NCBI GenBank assembly: GCA_027943335.1
Contig: BSBK01006343.1
Location: 1-64,000, forward strand
Length of the DNA stretch: 64,000 nucleotides
From: Chamaecyparis obtusa
Taxonomy: Eukaryota; Streptophyta; Pinopsida; Cupressales; Cupressaceae
Direction: 5' to 3'
The notes below the pieces were generated by a model that was not told the origin of the DNA, made no database searches, and worked only from the letters and a program-made list of their open reading frames with translations. This document shows, piece by piece, positions 35,364 to 47,974 of this stretch. A program made the position numbers and the translations under genes. Each line of letters starts with the position of its first letter. Position 1 is the stretch's first letter.

Positions 35364-36464
35364 ATGCTTTTAGTATTCAACATGTATGATTCTTGTTTTG
35401 AGTACTTTGATGAGGCTTTTGTTGTTAAAGAGGATAAATCCCTTAATGAGGTACATGGAAGTGAGGATGAAAATTGTTTGAATGAGATCTCCATTGATCC
35501 TATTCCTATTTCACCCTCTTCCACAACCTCTTCAATTGACCTTTACAAAGATGAGTTAGGGATTGATGTTAATTGTTCCCCTAATCTATGTCTTTTTTAT
35601 GAGCCTATTTTACAATATATTTTACCTTCTTTCCCCTTTAGGGATCAATCTTTAATGACTTATGGCACTCCTACAATGTGCTTTATGGATATGAATGATA
35701 ATCCTTCTATTTGGGATGAACCTTTGCATTTGGATGTTGATTACTCTCTTCCTCATGAAACCATTATGGATAATCCTCGTATTTGGGATGAACCTTTAGA
35801 TTTGGATGTTGATTACTCTCTTCCTCATGAAACCATTGTGAATAATCCTCCTATTTGGAATGAACCTTTGGATTTAGATATTGATTACTCTCTTCCTCAT
35901 GAAGCCATTGTGGATAATTCTACTTTTTCGGATGAACCCTTGGATAAATACATTGATTTATCCCCTCCTTGTGAAGAATTTTTGATACAAAAAGATGACA
36001 TATTCTCTAAAACACACTTCCCCTATGTTAAAGAAGATGACATTATAGATCCTTCACATTAATTTGGGATTCCTTCTAGTGATGAGGCATTAGCAAAGAA
36101 AGATATGAATTCCCTTAATGCTCTTCCTCTTAGTGGTGATCGTATGGGAAATCATGATCCTACCTCACAACCTTCTTACCATAGTATTACTTATATCTAT
36201 TTAAACCCTTGTCCAACTGTGGTTCCAAGTGCTCCTCCAATTATGTCTTTCATTCATATCACTTCCTACACTTTTACTAGTGTTCCTAATCTTCCTAATT
36301 CTAATCCTATCTTTCCTAATCCAATTCTTAATTCTCCTTCTTCTATTCCTAGTTGTTCCCATGCTTATGTTGAGGTTCAAACTATGGTTCATGATGTAGA
36401 TGTGCAAAGATTCTTCAAAGTACCTTCTCCATATTATTTGATCCATAAAGATAACAGAAAATAA
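35364..36464 (+). pseudogene. Element B ORF with 30-residue repeats, unknown function
   Basis: Reads from ATG 35364 in one frame to 36464 (about 366 codons) with a single TAA at 36060-36062. The N-terminus is acidic (FDEAFVVKEDKSLNEVHGSE). Residues about 110-205 hold four tandem units of roughly 30 residues with the core WDEPLDLDVDYSLPHETI; the fourth is diverged. The C-terminal third is Pro/Ser/Asn-rich (PNSNPIFPNPILNSPSS) and ends RFFKVPSPYYLIHKDNRK. No zinc knuckle, protease or polymerase motif. Its position after the primer site is that of gag, but I cannot identify it as such. Confidence 0.7.
35695..35945 (+). repeat. About 84-base tandem coding repeats in the B ORF
   Basis: Units containing GATTACTCTCTTCCTCATGA recur at about 35738, 35813 and 35885 with short in-frame length differences; nucleotide and protein repeat together. 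Confidence 0.85.
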
Positions 36465-38643
36465 ATTTTTCCTTTGAGATTTATTCATAATTTTACCCCT
36501 CACTCTGATATAACATAGATCTTTTCTCCTCTAGACTGGGGGGCAAGAAGTATATTTCTTCCTATCTTCTTGAATCTATTATGTTCCTACTTTGAGCTTA
36601 ATTGGTTATTCTTTCATTTATCTCGATGGTTTGTATTATGATATTTTTTCATCTATTTCTCTTCTATTAGTCAAGATATCTTTTATAGGACATGTGTTTT
36701 GCAAAGGTATCCCTTGTCTTTCATCCCTGGGGGGAAAGGTTCTTCCTCTTCTCTCTTTGTCTAGGGAACTACTTTCCTTAGCTTAGTGGTATTTGTTTAT
36801 ATTGCAATATTATTTCATCATATTGATAGATGTTTTGACTATGGATAATCTTCTTATATGAGAAGTTGTTGTCCTAAGTCATCATTTCTTCTCTATGTTG
36901 CAAATTATGTTCTTTATAAACTCTTACCCTCACTTTGGTATTAGAGTTATTTCCCTCATTTCAAAGATTCCTCTTCCTCTTCCTTGTAGGGGGCTTGATG
37001 ATTGAATCTTTGTTCTCGCCTTTCGGAAGATGATATTTTATCTAAAGTACTCCTCTTTGGTGGGGGTTTTGTTGATAAGATCTCTTTCATTTGAGGATCC
37101 TTTTTCCATAAGTGACATATCCTTTTCATGATTATCTATACTCTTGGATGTAGGGGTCAATATCCCTCGCTAATAATATGGTATACATTGTTGCTAAATA
37201 GGATATCCCCTTGCATTGTGAAGTAGGTATCCTCTTCCATCTTTGTTCCTACACTTGGGGGGCAAGGATGCCATCTCCTTCTCCTCTATCTTTCTAGGAT
37301 TCACCTCTTTCCTTGGTTAAGCAGTATTTATCTATTATGTGATATCCAATCATACATGAAAATTTTGGTTTGCATTAAGGATCTATGTCCTTGATCATAA
37401 CCTATTTTATTGTTTGACATTGGGTTCCCATGGTTGATATATCTCTCACCTTGGAAACTAAATAGTGACATGCTATCCCTCATAAGGGTTACTTTCTTTT
37501 TCACTTCTTGCATGATGTATCTTTACATTCATCCCTTCCATGGCCTCATAGGAGCTATGAGCTACTTGGCTTGGACTGGGTGTTGTTTGTGGATATTGTC
37601 TTGATATTGAAGAAAGGCTTTATATGTTTGTGGATATTGTCTTGATATTGAAGAAAGGCTTTATATTTTTGTGGATATTGTCTTGTTCTTTTCTTTCCTT
37701 AACATGTCAAAATAATATGTTTTTGCCATATTAGGAGGGGGGCATATATAGGGTCTCCCTTGTACTATAGTTTTTATTTATTTACATGCTAAATCTTGGA
37801 AGGTAACACACATAAGTTGCTAAATCTTGAAAAGGCACACATTCATATGCAAAATCTTTCGAAGGTAATGCACATAAGTTGCTAAATCCTGAGGAGACAC
37901 GCATTTTTCAAATTTTTCAAATATGCTAAATCTTTTGAAGGTAATGCACATAAGTTTCTAAATCCTAAAGGGACATGCATTTCCAATTTCAAATATGCTA
38001 AATCTTGGAAGGTAACACACATAAGTTGCTAAATTTTGAAAAGACACACACATATATGCTAAATCTTCTGAGGGTAATACACATAAGTTGCTAAATCCTA
38101 AGGAGACATGCATTTCATATGAATATTGATACAAGAAGGTGGGTCTATGGGTATTCCAGAAGCCATTAGAAGATGCATTACAATTGCAAGCATAGTTTAT
38201 GGGTGAATATGTTGGGCTCTCCCTCCAAGGTGATTCACGGTAAGGTGGGCATCTTACTGGATGAGGTAATCACTTTCTCTTTTCTCTCCTTTTACTTTCA
38301 TGCTAATAGGATGGGATCATGAAGCTATGTTATATATAGTGTTTCTATTGTCTTTCTTATGTAAATATTTATGCTTTTATGATAGATTTCCAAATATGAT
38401 ATTAGTATGAGAAATATTTCTTAGCAAGGTTTCTTATGCTAATTGATTTGGGTTGTTTAGTACTAACCCTTGTTCTTTTGGCACCCCCAGGTGTGTATGT
38501 TGAGTTAGAATTCTTAGTCTAGGGGCTCATGTCCTTAGCTAAGTGTTATTTTATCTTGTTGTGAATTGACTTGGATCTCCTCTTTCTTCTCTTTTACCTA
38601 GAGTTTGCATCGAGTCCATACTCTAGCTAAAGTGGGGGCTTAA
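36465..38643 (+). other. Element B 3' non-coding region with two tandem repeat patches
   Basis: No credible gene. A 40-base unit (TGGATATTGTCTTGATATTG...) occurs two to three times at 37590-37690. A second patch at 37785-38120 repeats TGCTAAATCTTGGAAGGTAA and CACATAAGTTGCTAAATC about six times. The purine-rich tract GCTAAAGTGGGGGCTTAA (38626-38643) abuts the 3' LTR. Confidence 0.8.
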
Positions 38644-40236
38644 TGTATCATCTTAAAATGGAAGCACTTCCTTGTTAAGATAATTTAGCCCTCTGAGTAA
38701 GTGGTGTGGGGTCATATCAGATGCCTTGAATTGATCTTTTCTTTGATCTATCTTTCTCCCCACTTTCCACTTATTTTCTACTTCATTCTAGGTGAGATTA
38801 GGGTTAGGATCTTAAGGATTCTCCTGAATTTCCCTCTTCCATGGCTCTATTTTATAGGTAGGACTTAGAAATAGGTCCTCCTAGCCTTCATCATAGTCAT
38901 CATAGGATTGTATGCTTATCCTTGGCATTCTATCTTGTTTGGTATCATTTCTAGGTCTTCAGGCATCCCCGAAACCTTCTATCCTGAATTTGATAAGATT
39001 TGGGACCAGGGTCAGATTTGAGGTTAAACCTAACTAGGTCAGGATCGAGATTAAACCTAACCAAGTCAGTCCCAACCTTGATTTTTCCCCCTTCCTTCAA
39101 ATCTTCAAATTCCTTGATTTTCAGGCATCGGGTTTTCAAGATATTTATTTTCCCACCTCTGGGTTGGCTATTTCGGGTTTTGGAATGGCAAATCCTCTAA
39201 TTGAATTTAATCTAGGTATATTTTCTAAAGGTTGGGACCTAATTGGAATTTAATTCTCCAAGGTGGCCCCTCTAGAGGATTGTGCCCTAGTTCACTATAA
39301 AAGGAGGCCTTCCTCTCTCATTTTCTCAATCTCATTCCTTCATGCTCAAGCTCTCTCAAGTTCTCAAGGTGATCAAGCAAGCATCCATTCAAGCATTCAA
39401 GTCTTCTTCTCCATTGAAGATCAAGGATTCAAGCATTCAAGCCATTGAAGGGATTTGGTTCAAGTATTCAAGACTCATCATTCAAACCCTAGATCTAGCC
39501 ATCATGATGGTGTGATCTTCCTTCAAGATCCTTTGTTCATCTTCAAGATCCATTCATTCTTCATTCAAGATGGATTCCAAGCATACAATCATGGAGGTTT
39601 GATTTACATTTATTGATGTTATGTTGAAGATTTCATATTAACATACTTGATTACATTTCAAATACAATTGCATATCTATCGAATTGTATAGCTTCATTGT
39701 TAGATCTATTTCTACTACTTGCAAGCATCCTCCATTTCAATTTCAATATTAAGGTTGATTCCAAACCAGGGTTTGACCAAGGCAAACCCCCCCAAACAAA
39801 CAAAAAAACTATTTTTCTTGTAGGTATAGGTGTGGAATTTTGGATCTAAGAGTATATTTGGATACCCTTTTCGATGAACTTCCAGGATCTATAAACAGAA
39901 TCAGAATCAGCCTTCAAATAAAGAATGTAGTATTTGACCTTTTATGAGGGTCAAAATTGACTTGAGCTCATCTTGGAAAACATTTATGGGTTTTGTAGAT
40001 CTCATAGTTTTGGTTCAGGTGCACAAAAAATTAATAGTGTCTAAGATTGTTTGATAGGGTTTTCAACAGGTTCTTTTTTAGAGGTAAGTACCTTTACTTC
40101 TTCATTTCAACATTAATAATCTACATTTACTTTCTATATCAATACAATTCAAATTTAAGTATAAAATATTAGGATTGGGGTCTCTTTTATGTGCAAAATA
40201 TTGTTCTAGGACCCCATCCATATTTTATCCTCTACA
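38644..40236 (+). repeat. Element B 3' LTR
   Basis: 1593 bp, TGTATC...CCTCTACA, followed by target copy TTGTC (40237-40241) and then the resumed A protease. Confidence 0.93.
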
Positions 40237-40241
40237 TTGTC

Positions 40242-42462
40242 GATGAAAGAAAATTCCTAGATGGTATGAGGCATGAGTATATGTGTTTTTCTTTAATTCC
40301 AAAAGCTGGTAAAGAGGAAGTAGAAGATGTACTTGTAGAAGTTGCAGATCTATTAAATGAGTTTTAGGATATTGTATCTGATATTGTACCTAATGGACTA
40401 CCACCAGTAATGAAGATCAGTCATCAAATGGACTTTATGCAAGGAGCCAATTTTCTAAATAAGGTAGCACACAGAATGACACCAGTAGAAAGTGAATAGT
40501 TGAACAAACAAGTACATAATTTTTTGCATAAGGGGTTTATTTGAGAGAGTCTAAGTCCCTATTTTATACTAGTAGTATTAGCACCAAAGAATAATGGATA
40601 ATGGAGGATGTGTACAGATTCCAGAGAAATAAACAAGATCACAATCAAGTATAGGTTTCCATTGCCACGAATGGATGATATTATGGACTGTTTGAGTGGA
40701 GTTGTGTATTTTTCAAAGATAGATCTGAAGAGTGGATATCATTAGATTCAGATTAGAGAAGGAAATGAATAGAAGACTACTTTCAAGAGAAAGGAAGGAC
40801 TATATGAGTGGTTAGTCTTGCCTTTTGGGCTAACCAATGCACCGAGCTCTTTCATGTGGCTCATGAATGAGGTTCTGAATGAATTCCTAGGTAAGTTTGT
40901 CATTGTTTACCTAGAGGATATTTTGATTGTTAGTAAGACATTGAGGGAGCATATGATGCATATTCATATGGTGTTTGAGAAGTTGAGAGAAGATAAATTT
41001 ATGATTAATTTGAAGAAGTACAGTTTTGTGAAGAAAGAGTTATTGTATTTGGGATTTGTAGTTTTAGCAGAAGGTCTAAAAATGGACCCAGAGAAAGTAT
41101 AGGCTATCCTTGAATGGCCTACTCCAAGGAGTGCTACTGAGCTAAGATATTTTCATGGTTTGGCAAGCTTTTACATAAAATTTATCAGGAGTTTTAGTAG
41201 TATTTGTGGACCCTTGACTGAAATAATGAGAGGGGGTAGAAAAGAGTTTAAGTGGACTACTGGAGCAGATAAGAGTTTTAGACTATTGAAACTGAAAGTT
41301 ACATAACAACTTATTTTAGCACTTCCATATTTTAATAAGGTCTTTCAAGTAGACTATGATGCTAGTAGTACTATAGTAGGAGTTGTTAGGAGCCAAGAAG
41401 GTAAACTTGTTGCTTATTTTAGTGTGAAGTTGAATGATACCAAGAGAAAATTTATTATTTATGATCAATAATTTTATGCTATAGTTCAAGCATTGAAAAA
41501 GTGGAGACACTATCTACTTCCTAAGGAGTTTGTTTTGAATATTGATCATCAAGCTTTGTAATATTTAAATAGTCAAGGAAATTTGAATTAAAGGCATTTG
41601 AAATGGGTTAAGTTTTTGCTGAGTTACACTTTTGTTTTGAAACACAGGAGTGGAAAGTCTAATAGGGTGGCAGATGTGGTTAGCAAAAGATAATTATTGC
41701 TGATAAAGATGTAGATTGAGGTTGTTGGGTTTTTGAACTCAAGAGTTTATATCCAGAGGATCCTGATTTTGGTGAAGTTTGGAAAGCTTGTAAAGAACCT
41801 GTTACTCTAGATAGAATGAAGTGGTTGGATTGCATCATCTAGGGTTATATGCTATTCAGAGGGAGTCAGTTGTGCATTTCATAGAGTTCTATGAGGGAGA
41901 ATCTCATCAAGGAGAAGTGTAGTGGAGGATTGGCTAGACATTTTGGTCAAGATAAAACCCTTGCTTTGGTTAATAAGAATTACTATTGGCCATAGTTGCA
42001 ACAAGATGTCAAGAAGTTTGTACAGAGTTGCAGAGTATGTTAGATGGAAAGAGGAGTAAAATAGAATACATGGTTGTATCAACCATTACCTATACCAGAG
42101 AAGCCTTGGGATGATATCAGTGTGGATTTTGTTCTTGGTTTACCAAAGACTCAGTGGAGACATGATTCAATTTTTTTGGTGGTTGACAGATTTTTAAAGA
42201 TGGCACATTTCATTCCCTGCAAGAAGACTAATGATGTTGTTCATGTAGCAAAATTGTTTTTCAGGGAAGTGGTGAGACTACATGTTTTTCCAAAGAGCAT
42301 AGTTTTATATCGAGACACTAAGTTTATTGGATATTTCTGGTGCACATTGTGGAATAAGTTAAAGATAGATTTGAAGTTCAATTCATCACATCATCCACAG
42401 ACTGATGGACAAACATAGGTGTTGAATAGGAGTTTGAGGAATTTGCTAAGATGTTTGGTTGG
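40242..42462 (+). pseudogene. Element A pol: protease end, RT, RNase H, integrase core
   Basis: Continues the frame broken at 6327. RT is clearest at 40818-41102: [19 protein letters not shown], then [10 protein letters not shown], where the second catalytic Asp position is occupied by Glu-Asp (YLED for YLDD). RNase H follows with the decayed remnant of [10 protein letters not shown], the integrase zinc region near 41950-42040, and the core with [13 protein letters not shown] and HHPQTDGQT at 42074-42415. Many TAG/TAA codons replace Gln and Trp. It ends where E is inserted (target AGATA) and continues at 46429. It cannot give an active enzyme. Confidence 0.9.
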
Positions 42463-42467
42463 AGATA

Positions 42468-43400
42468 TGATGCATTCAAGGTTGGGGAATCCAATGAAAG
42501 ACTGACTGACCTTATAGCCAAACCAATACGTAGTGAAAATACACAATAACAACACAAGATCTAATAGAGATCAGAAATATTTATTCATCAAATCATCGAT
42601 TATATGCAATGTGCCAGGTTGTAAAGCCTTCTTAGTTATGGCTAAATACAAAGAAAGTAACAGTCTAGAAGATCTCGCAGGATCCAAATATTTTCCACAA
42701 CATCAGCATACAACCAACCTAGGTTTGCAACCCACAGTATACTGGTAGGCACCCAGGAAAGATCTAAACTTGTACTCAAACTTCCAATCAATCTTCCTGT
42801 TCCTAAGCTCGTAGGCTACTAACTTCTACCACTTCCCCCAAAAAAATACTCCCTCAAACAACTACCCAAGCATCTACATAAATACCAAATCCTAGCCACA
42901 AGTTGGCTCAACAGGATATAAAAATATTAGATGCCAAAACATTAGTTAGCTCTCAAATAACCTTACAAAATAAATAAACTCTCCAAGATGGCCCCAAACG
43001 GTCATCAGATCCACCTAGAAGAATGCAGCATGCTAGATCTAGGTCCACACACATCCAACAGTCAATCCATAACTCAAGGAGTGCTACCCAAATTAAATGC
43101 ACCAGTTGATAAGAAAGAACACCGAGCAATAGAGGAAATAACCGAGTGCTATTCAACTGACCATGCCAAGCATGACCGAGCAACACAGTTATCATCGAGC
43201 ACTAAGAAACTGACACCTTCAGTTACTAAGTGTTCTTCAGAGACTGAGCACCCTGGTAACCATAGAAATTGAGCAACCAGTCTCTCAAACTAAGCAAGTA
43301 TTCCACCAAACCAAGATCAAAACTAGCAATCTACCTTCAAAGACAAACATATTTTTGGTTGATATAGGATTGCCAAGAATCCTAGGATGCTCCTACATCA
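42468..43400 (-). repeat. Element E 3' LTR
   Basis: Direct copy of 45460-46423, 933 bp. Contains a cluster of ACCGAG/CCGAGC words at about 43120-43260. Confidence 0.92.
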
Positions 43401-43459
43401 GACACCCTAGGTAAGAAAGATTTTCTCATAAGAAAATTAGGAACACCTCAAGGGAATCA

Positions 43460-45442
43460 GAACATGTATGCCAAATCTAATCTTCACCCATATCTCATCT
43501 TGTCCTTCATTCCAAGTAGTCTTTACTTCATTCATCTCTTCCTGTAGCAAGTTCTATTTTCCACTTTTTTTATCTTTCTGATTGGCAACTGATAGCAACT
43601 GACTCTGACCACTATCGACCATAATAGTGCCTTGGTAAGGTTCATCCTCCTTAATTAAATTAGTATCATCTGCATCTCTCTATGTCATAAATGTCATCAT
43701 CTATTGTACTATTTCTATTAGAAAGACCATCTACCTCTTGATTTCAACAAACTCTTCAAATATATAATTCTCCTTCTCCTTCAAACTAGACTTTGTAGAA
43801 ATAAGTTCCTCAACCTTTTGCTCTTGAGGTTTGTCACCATCACATGGACAACACCTAATGACTCCACATCCCTTATCCCCAACCTCCTGTAAAGGTATCA
43901 GCTTATGCTGAGCTCATTCATGCCTAACCACATAGGTATTAGAATGACCATCAAACAACACATTTCTATCAAACTACCAAGGTCTACCAAGCAATAGATG
44001 ACAGGCATCCATCGGTAACACATCACATAATATCTCATCCTAGTAAGATCCAATTTGGAAATTAACCAAGCATTGTTCTTCAACTCTAACCTTAGAAACA
44101 TCTTGTGTCCAACTAATTTGATAAGGATTAGGATGCTTCCTCCTTTCCAAATTCAACTTAATAACCATATCTTCTAAAACAAAGTTCTCAAAACTTCCAC
44201 CATCAACTATGACATTACATACCTTATTTTTGCACTTACATCTAGTTCTGAATAGATTTCTTCTTTGTATCAGTTCAGAGACACATGCAGCTAATCTTCT
44301 AGTGACAAGACATTCACCTTTCTCTAGAACATTCTCAATGTCTTCTTCACCAACTAATACAACTCTTTTCTTAGGACACTACCAACTTCTATGACAAAAT
44401 TCACCATAGTTATAACATGTACCAGTGAACTCATTCTTCCACCTTCCTTTCTATCTAGCATCCTTAGTAACTTGACCACTACCAGATCCCACATTAGACT
44501 TAGGATTCTCTATCACATTACCTTCAGCAACTATCTCACCAGTCTTACCAACTCGGTTCCTACTGTTATGTCTACCTTCAAACTTCTTATTTAGCTTCTC
44601 TTCAATCTTCAATGCCATCTAATAAGAATCTTCTATTGTTGCCATCCGAATAGTAAGTAATTCTTCTTGAATACTAGGTCTCAAACCATAGACATACCTA
44701 GCTACCTTCTCTTTATCAGCTTCAGAATGACCAGTCCTAATCAAGATTCTGTAAAACTCCTTGCTATACTCCTGTACTAATTTGTTAGTCTGCTTCAAGG
44801 CTTTCATCTTCTTAAACATGTCCATTTCATAATCCATCGAAATGAATAGCTTCTTCAACTTATCAACCATTTGGTTCCACTTAGTGATATTTTCTTTTCC
44901 CTTCTACCTCTTTCCAACTGAACTTCTCTCCACAAAATATTTGCATGACCCTTCAACTTAGTCTTTGCAAATCTAACTCTATCAGGATCTTCTATTTCTT
45001 CATACTCAAATTATTCATCAATCTCATTGATCCAATCAATCAATTCTTCAAGCCTAAGGCTTCCAAAAAATGCAGAAACTTCAATCTTAGGTCTCTTTTC
45101 AATTTTAGACATAGCTTTTAGAATTTGATTCTCCTCTGGATCTCTAGCTTCTTTTACAGCTTCTTCAAAATGATCTTCTTCCTTAGATTCATCATCACTA
45201 TCCTCTTTCAAGGTAGTCTTCTTTTTCTTTTTTAACTCCTCTTTTAGGTCTTGCACTTGTTTTTGCAAAGCCCTAAAATCATCAAGACTGAATTCTCCAA
45301 TAGCCTCTTCCTCTGAGATCTCATGATTTCTCCTCAGAGGCATCTTCAAATCAAGATCTAGATGCAGACACACAAGATCCACTCGGCTCCAATAGGAATA
45401 GACTTTTTTCAAATAGGAACAAAATTTTCTCCACAAGATCAA
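43460..45442 (-). pseudogene. Element E gag-protease remnant
   Basis: Gag starts at MPLRRNHEISEEE (about 45343) after an open lead-in. An acidic coiled segment (LQKQVQDLKEELKKKKK) is followed by RPKIEVSAFFGSLRLEELIDW, the same Gag motif as A and F, then IRTGHSEADKEKVARYVYGL (44870-44619). A knuckle reading CYNYGEFCHRSW-stop-C near 44390 has lost its second Cys. A protease-like IVDGGSFENFV lies near 44180. Several stops interrupt. The tail to 43460 has no match in F and may be a deletion scar joined to unique DNA. Confidence 0.8.
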
Positions 45443-45445
45443 CTT

Positions 45446-45457
45446 GCTCTGATACCA
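45446..45457 (-). other. Element E primer binding site (tRNA-iMet)
   Basis: The minus strand reads TGGTATCAGAGC two bases after the 5' LTR, the canonical initiator-Met primer site. Confidence 0.92.
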
Positions 45458-45459
45458 CT

Positions 45460-46423
45460 TGATGTAGGTAAGGTTAGGGAATCCAATGAAGGACTAACTG
45501 ACCTTGTAGCCAAACCAATACGTAGTGGAAATACACAATAAAAACATAAGATCTAATATAGAGAAAAAATATTTATTCATCAAATCACCGATTACATGCA
45601 ATGTGTCAGGTTATAAGGTCTTCTCAGTTATGACCAGATACAAAGCAAGTAATAGTCTACAAGATCTCGTAAGATCCAAATATTTTCCACAACATCAGCA
45701 TATAGCTAGCCTAGGTCTGCAACCCACAGTACATTGGTACGCACCCAGGAAAGATCTAAACTTGTACTCAAACTTCCAAGCAATCTTCCTATTCCTAAGC
45801 TCGTAGGCTACTAACTTCTACGACCTCCCCCAAAAACTACTCCCTCAAAGAACTACCCAAGCATCTACATAAATACCAAATCCTAGCCGTAAGTCAGCTC
45901 AACAGGATATACAAATATTAGATGCCAAAACATCAGTCATCTCTCAAATAGCCTTACAAAATAAATAAACTCTCCAAGATGGCCCCAAATGGTCATCAAA
46001 TCCACCTAGAAGAATGTAACATGCCAGATCTAGGTCCATGCATGTCCAACAGTCAATCCATAACTCAAGGAGCATGACCCAAATTAAATGCACCAGTCAA
46101 CCAAGCTGATTCATCCAAAAAAATATAGTTGGTAAGCAAGAACACCAATCAATAGAGGAAATAACCAAGCACTAGCCAACCGACCAAGCCAAGCATGACT
46201 GAGTAGCACAGTTATCATCGAGAACTAAGAAACTAACACCTTCAATTACCAAGCATTCTTTAGAGACCGAGCACCCTAGTAACCATAGAAATTGAGCAAC
46301 CAGTCTTCCAAACCAAGAAAGTATTCCACCAAACCAAGATCAAAACAAGCAATCAACCTTCAAAGAAAAACATATTTTTTGTTGATATAGGATTGCCAAG
46401 AATCCTAGGATGCTCCTGCATCA
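45460..46423 (-). repeat. Element E 5' LTR
   Basis: 964 bp; about 30 bases longer than the other copy, mainly around 46100-46130. Confidence 0.92.
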
Positions 46424-46428
46424 AGATA

Positions 46429-47132
46429 TGCCAACATGATGGGATTTGATTTTACCACAGGTAGAATTTGCATACAATAATTCTGTCAATAGGAGCACTG
46501 GTAAATCACCATTGTAGATTGTATATGGGAGTAGTCTCTAAAATGCATCTGAATTAAGAAAGATAAACAAAGGAGAAATAAGTAGTGTTGAACCTGAAGA
46601 TTTTGCAGATCATTTGAATAACATCATCAAGGAGGTGAGGAAGCACATTGCCAAGATGAATGCATGGTATAAGGCTAAGGAAAATGAGAAAAGGAGGCAT
46701 AAGGAATTTTAGGCTGGAAATGAAGTCATGGTTAATTTGTAGAATCAGAGATTTCCAGTTGGTACATATAAAAAGATGAAAATGAAGAAGTTTAGGCCAT
46801 GTAAGATACTAAAGAAGCATGATTCAAGAAATGCATATGAAGTAGAATTGCCTACTCACCTGAATATTTCACCATTATTTAACATTTTAGATCTAACAGA
46901 GTATCATGAAGGAGGTTTTGAAGATGAGATCATAGAAGCACAATGGAGTATTCCAGCAACTACTTTAGCTACCAAGGAGATTGAGGATATACTGGATAGT
47001 CCTATTGGTAGAAGCACAAGGAAAAAGACATATGTAGATTATCTAGTCAAATGGAAAGGATGACCTATTGAAGATTCATTATGGCTGACAAGGGAGGAGG
47101 TTAACCATCTTGGTTTTCCTCTACACACCTAA
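46429..47132 (+). pseudogene. Element A integrase C-terminus and chromodomain
   Basis: Resumes the integrase at PTRWDLILPQ-equivalent sequence. 46776-47063 is open: KMKKFRPCKILKKHDSRNAY and LPTHLNISPLFNILDLTEYH (integrase C-terminal fold), then a chromodomain ending YVDYLVKWKG, a stop, and WLTREEVNHLGFPLHT. Chromodomains in such elements are thought to steer integration to marked chromatin. The frame ends at TAA 47130-47132, 38 bases before the 3' LTR. Confidence 0.88.
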
Positions 47133-47170
47133 AATGTGATAGGGTCACTTCTCAAATTACTCTGAGTGTC

Positions 47171-47969
47171 TGATGCAGGAGCATCCTGGGTGTAAGAGCA
47201 ATCTTGCATCACCCAAAAATATTTTTGGTTTCTTTTCAATAAGGGCTATCTTGTGCAGAGCTTCTATTTATGGAAACCTACTATTTTTAGTAAGTTGGTC
47301 ATATGATCTCAGAATGTTCTAATTTCACAAGTGGAGGTTCATCTTAGTCATATCAGCCTACCAGTTGAGTTTCATTTCCACATCATCTATATTGGTGAAG
47401 TTATTGAAGTTTTTGGGTATAAAATCTTTCAGGTCAATTTTGAAGGCCTTAGAGGCTCTAGATCACAATCAACCATTGGTTGATTGGAGTTTGCATTAGT
47501 CAAGCACTGTAGATTAGGTCCTGCCATTTTTGAAAAGTGGTTATAATAGAAAAACGGAGTTACGATTAGAAAGTTATGGCCTCCGAAAGTTGGGCTACCT
47601 AAAAATATTTTTTGTAATTCTTTTGAGTTGACCCTATTGTAATAATTGAAAAAATAAAATAATTCTAGGATAGTCGGCCTTAAGGGCTAAATTTCTAGAA
47701 CCTTTTCGGGCAGTGGAAATTGCCTATATAAAAAAGGCCCGTAGTGTTGTCTAGGGTGGTTCTAGGTAGATCTGGGCAATGATTCGAAGCTTTGTCCTAC
47801 ATAATATTGTAAGGGAAAATGCCCATGTGGCTTTGCATATTTTACTTTTGAAATTTGTAATTCCACATTTGTGGAGATAACAAGAAGCCCATTTTCTATT
47901 CTTGCAAATTGTTGTTGTTTCTCTATTTTTGTTATGTATTTCTTGTATTAAGGGGAGTACCCTTTATCA
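47171..47969 (+). repeat. Element A 3' LTR
   Basis: TGATGCAGGAGCATCC...CCTTTATCA, 799 bp, TATA-like TATATAAAA at 47725-47733. Followed by CAAGA, the exact target copy. Confidence 0.95.
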
Positions 47970-47974
47970 CAAGA

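Larger units (their letters stand above)
6333..40236 (+). mobile_element. Element B: pol-less LTR retrotransposon, interrupted by C
   Basis: Inserted in the protease of A with exact duplications TTGTC (6328-6332 and 40237-40241). The 5' LTR is 6333-6443 plus 33521-34988, split by C. The internal region is 34989-38643 and the 3' LTR 38644-40236. Internal DNA of 3.65 kb holds one repeat-bearing ORF (35364-36464) and no protease, RT, RNase H or integrase, so it is non-autonomous (a LARD-like element). A purine tract AAAGTGGGGGC lies about five bases before the 3' LTR. LTRs differ at roughly 10% over the part compared by eye. Confidence 0.92.
42468..46423 (-). mobile_element. Element E: gag-protease-only chromovirus derivative
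   Basis: Inserted in the A integrase with exact duplications AGATA (42463-42467 and 46424-46428). LTRs are 45460-46423 (5' on the minus strand) and 42468-43400. An iMet-type primer site lies at 45446-45457. The 2-kb interior has Gag, a damaged knuckle and a protease-like part related to A and F, then a short unique tail, with no RT, RNase H or integrase. LTR ends (TGATGCAGGAGCATCCTAGG on the minus strand) resemble those of A. The first 195 LTR bases differ at about one in seven positions by eye. Confidence 0.92.
3843..47969 (+). mobile_element. Element A: Ty3/gypsy chromovirus, interrupted by B and E
   Basis: Full-length LTR retrotransposon inserted in copia remnant G, bounded by exact 5-bp duplications CAAGA (3838-3842 and 47970-47974). 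LTRs are 3843-4643 and 47171-47969. Its own sequence comprises 3843-6332, 40242-42467 and 46429-47969; the rest is inserted B (6333-40236) and E (42468-46423). Order is gag, protease, RT, RNase H, integrase, chromodomain, as in chromoviruses. F (52294-58610) is the same family and gives the intact plan. LTRs differ at about 11% of the first 370 bases (by eye), so it is an old insertion. Frames carry many stops and the RT catalytic motif reads YLED instead of YLDD. Confidence 0.95.

Noticed and set aside
35364..36062. Host gene encoding an acidic repeat protein
   Set aside because: It sits between LTR/primer site and purine tract of B, so it belongs to the element.
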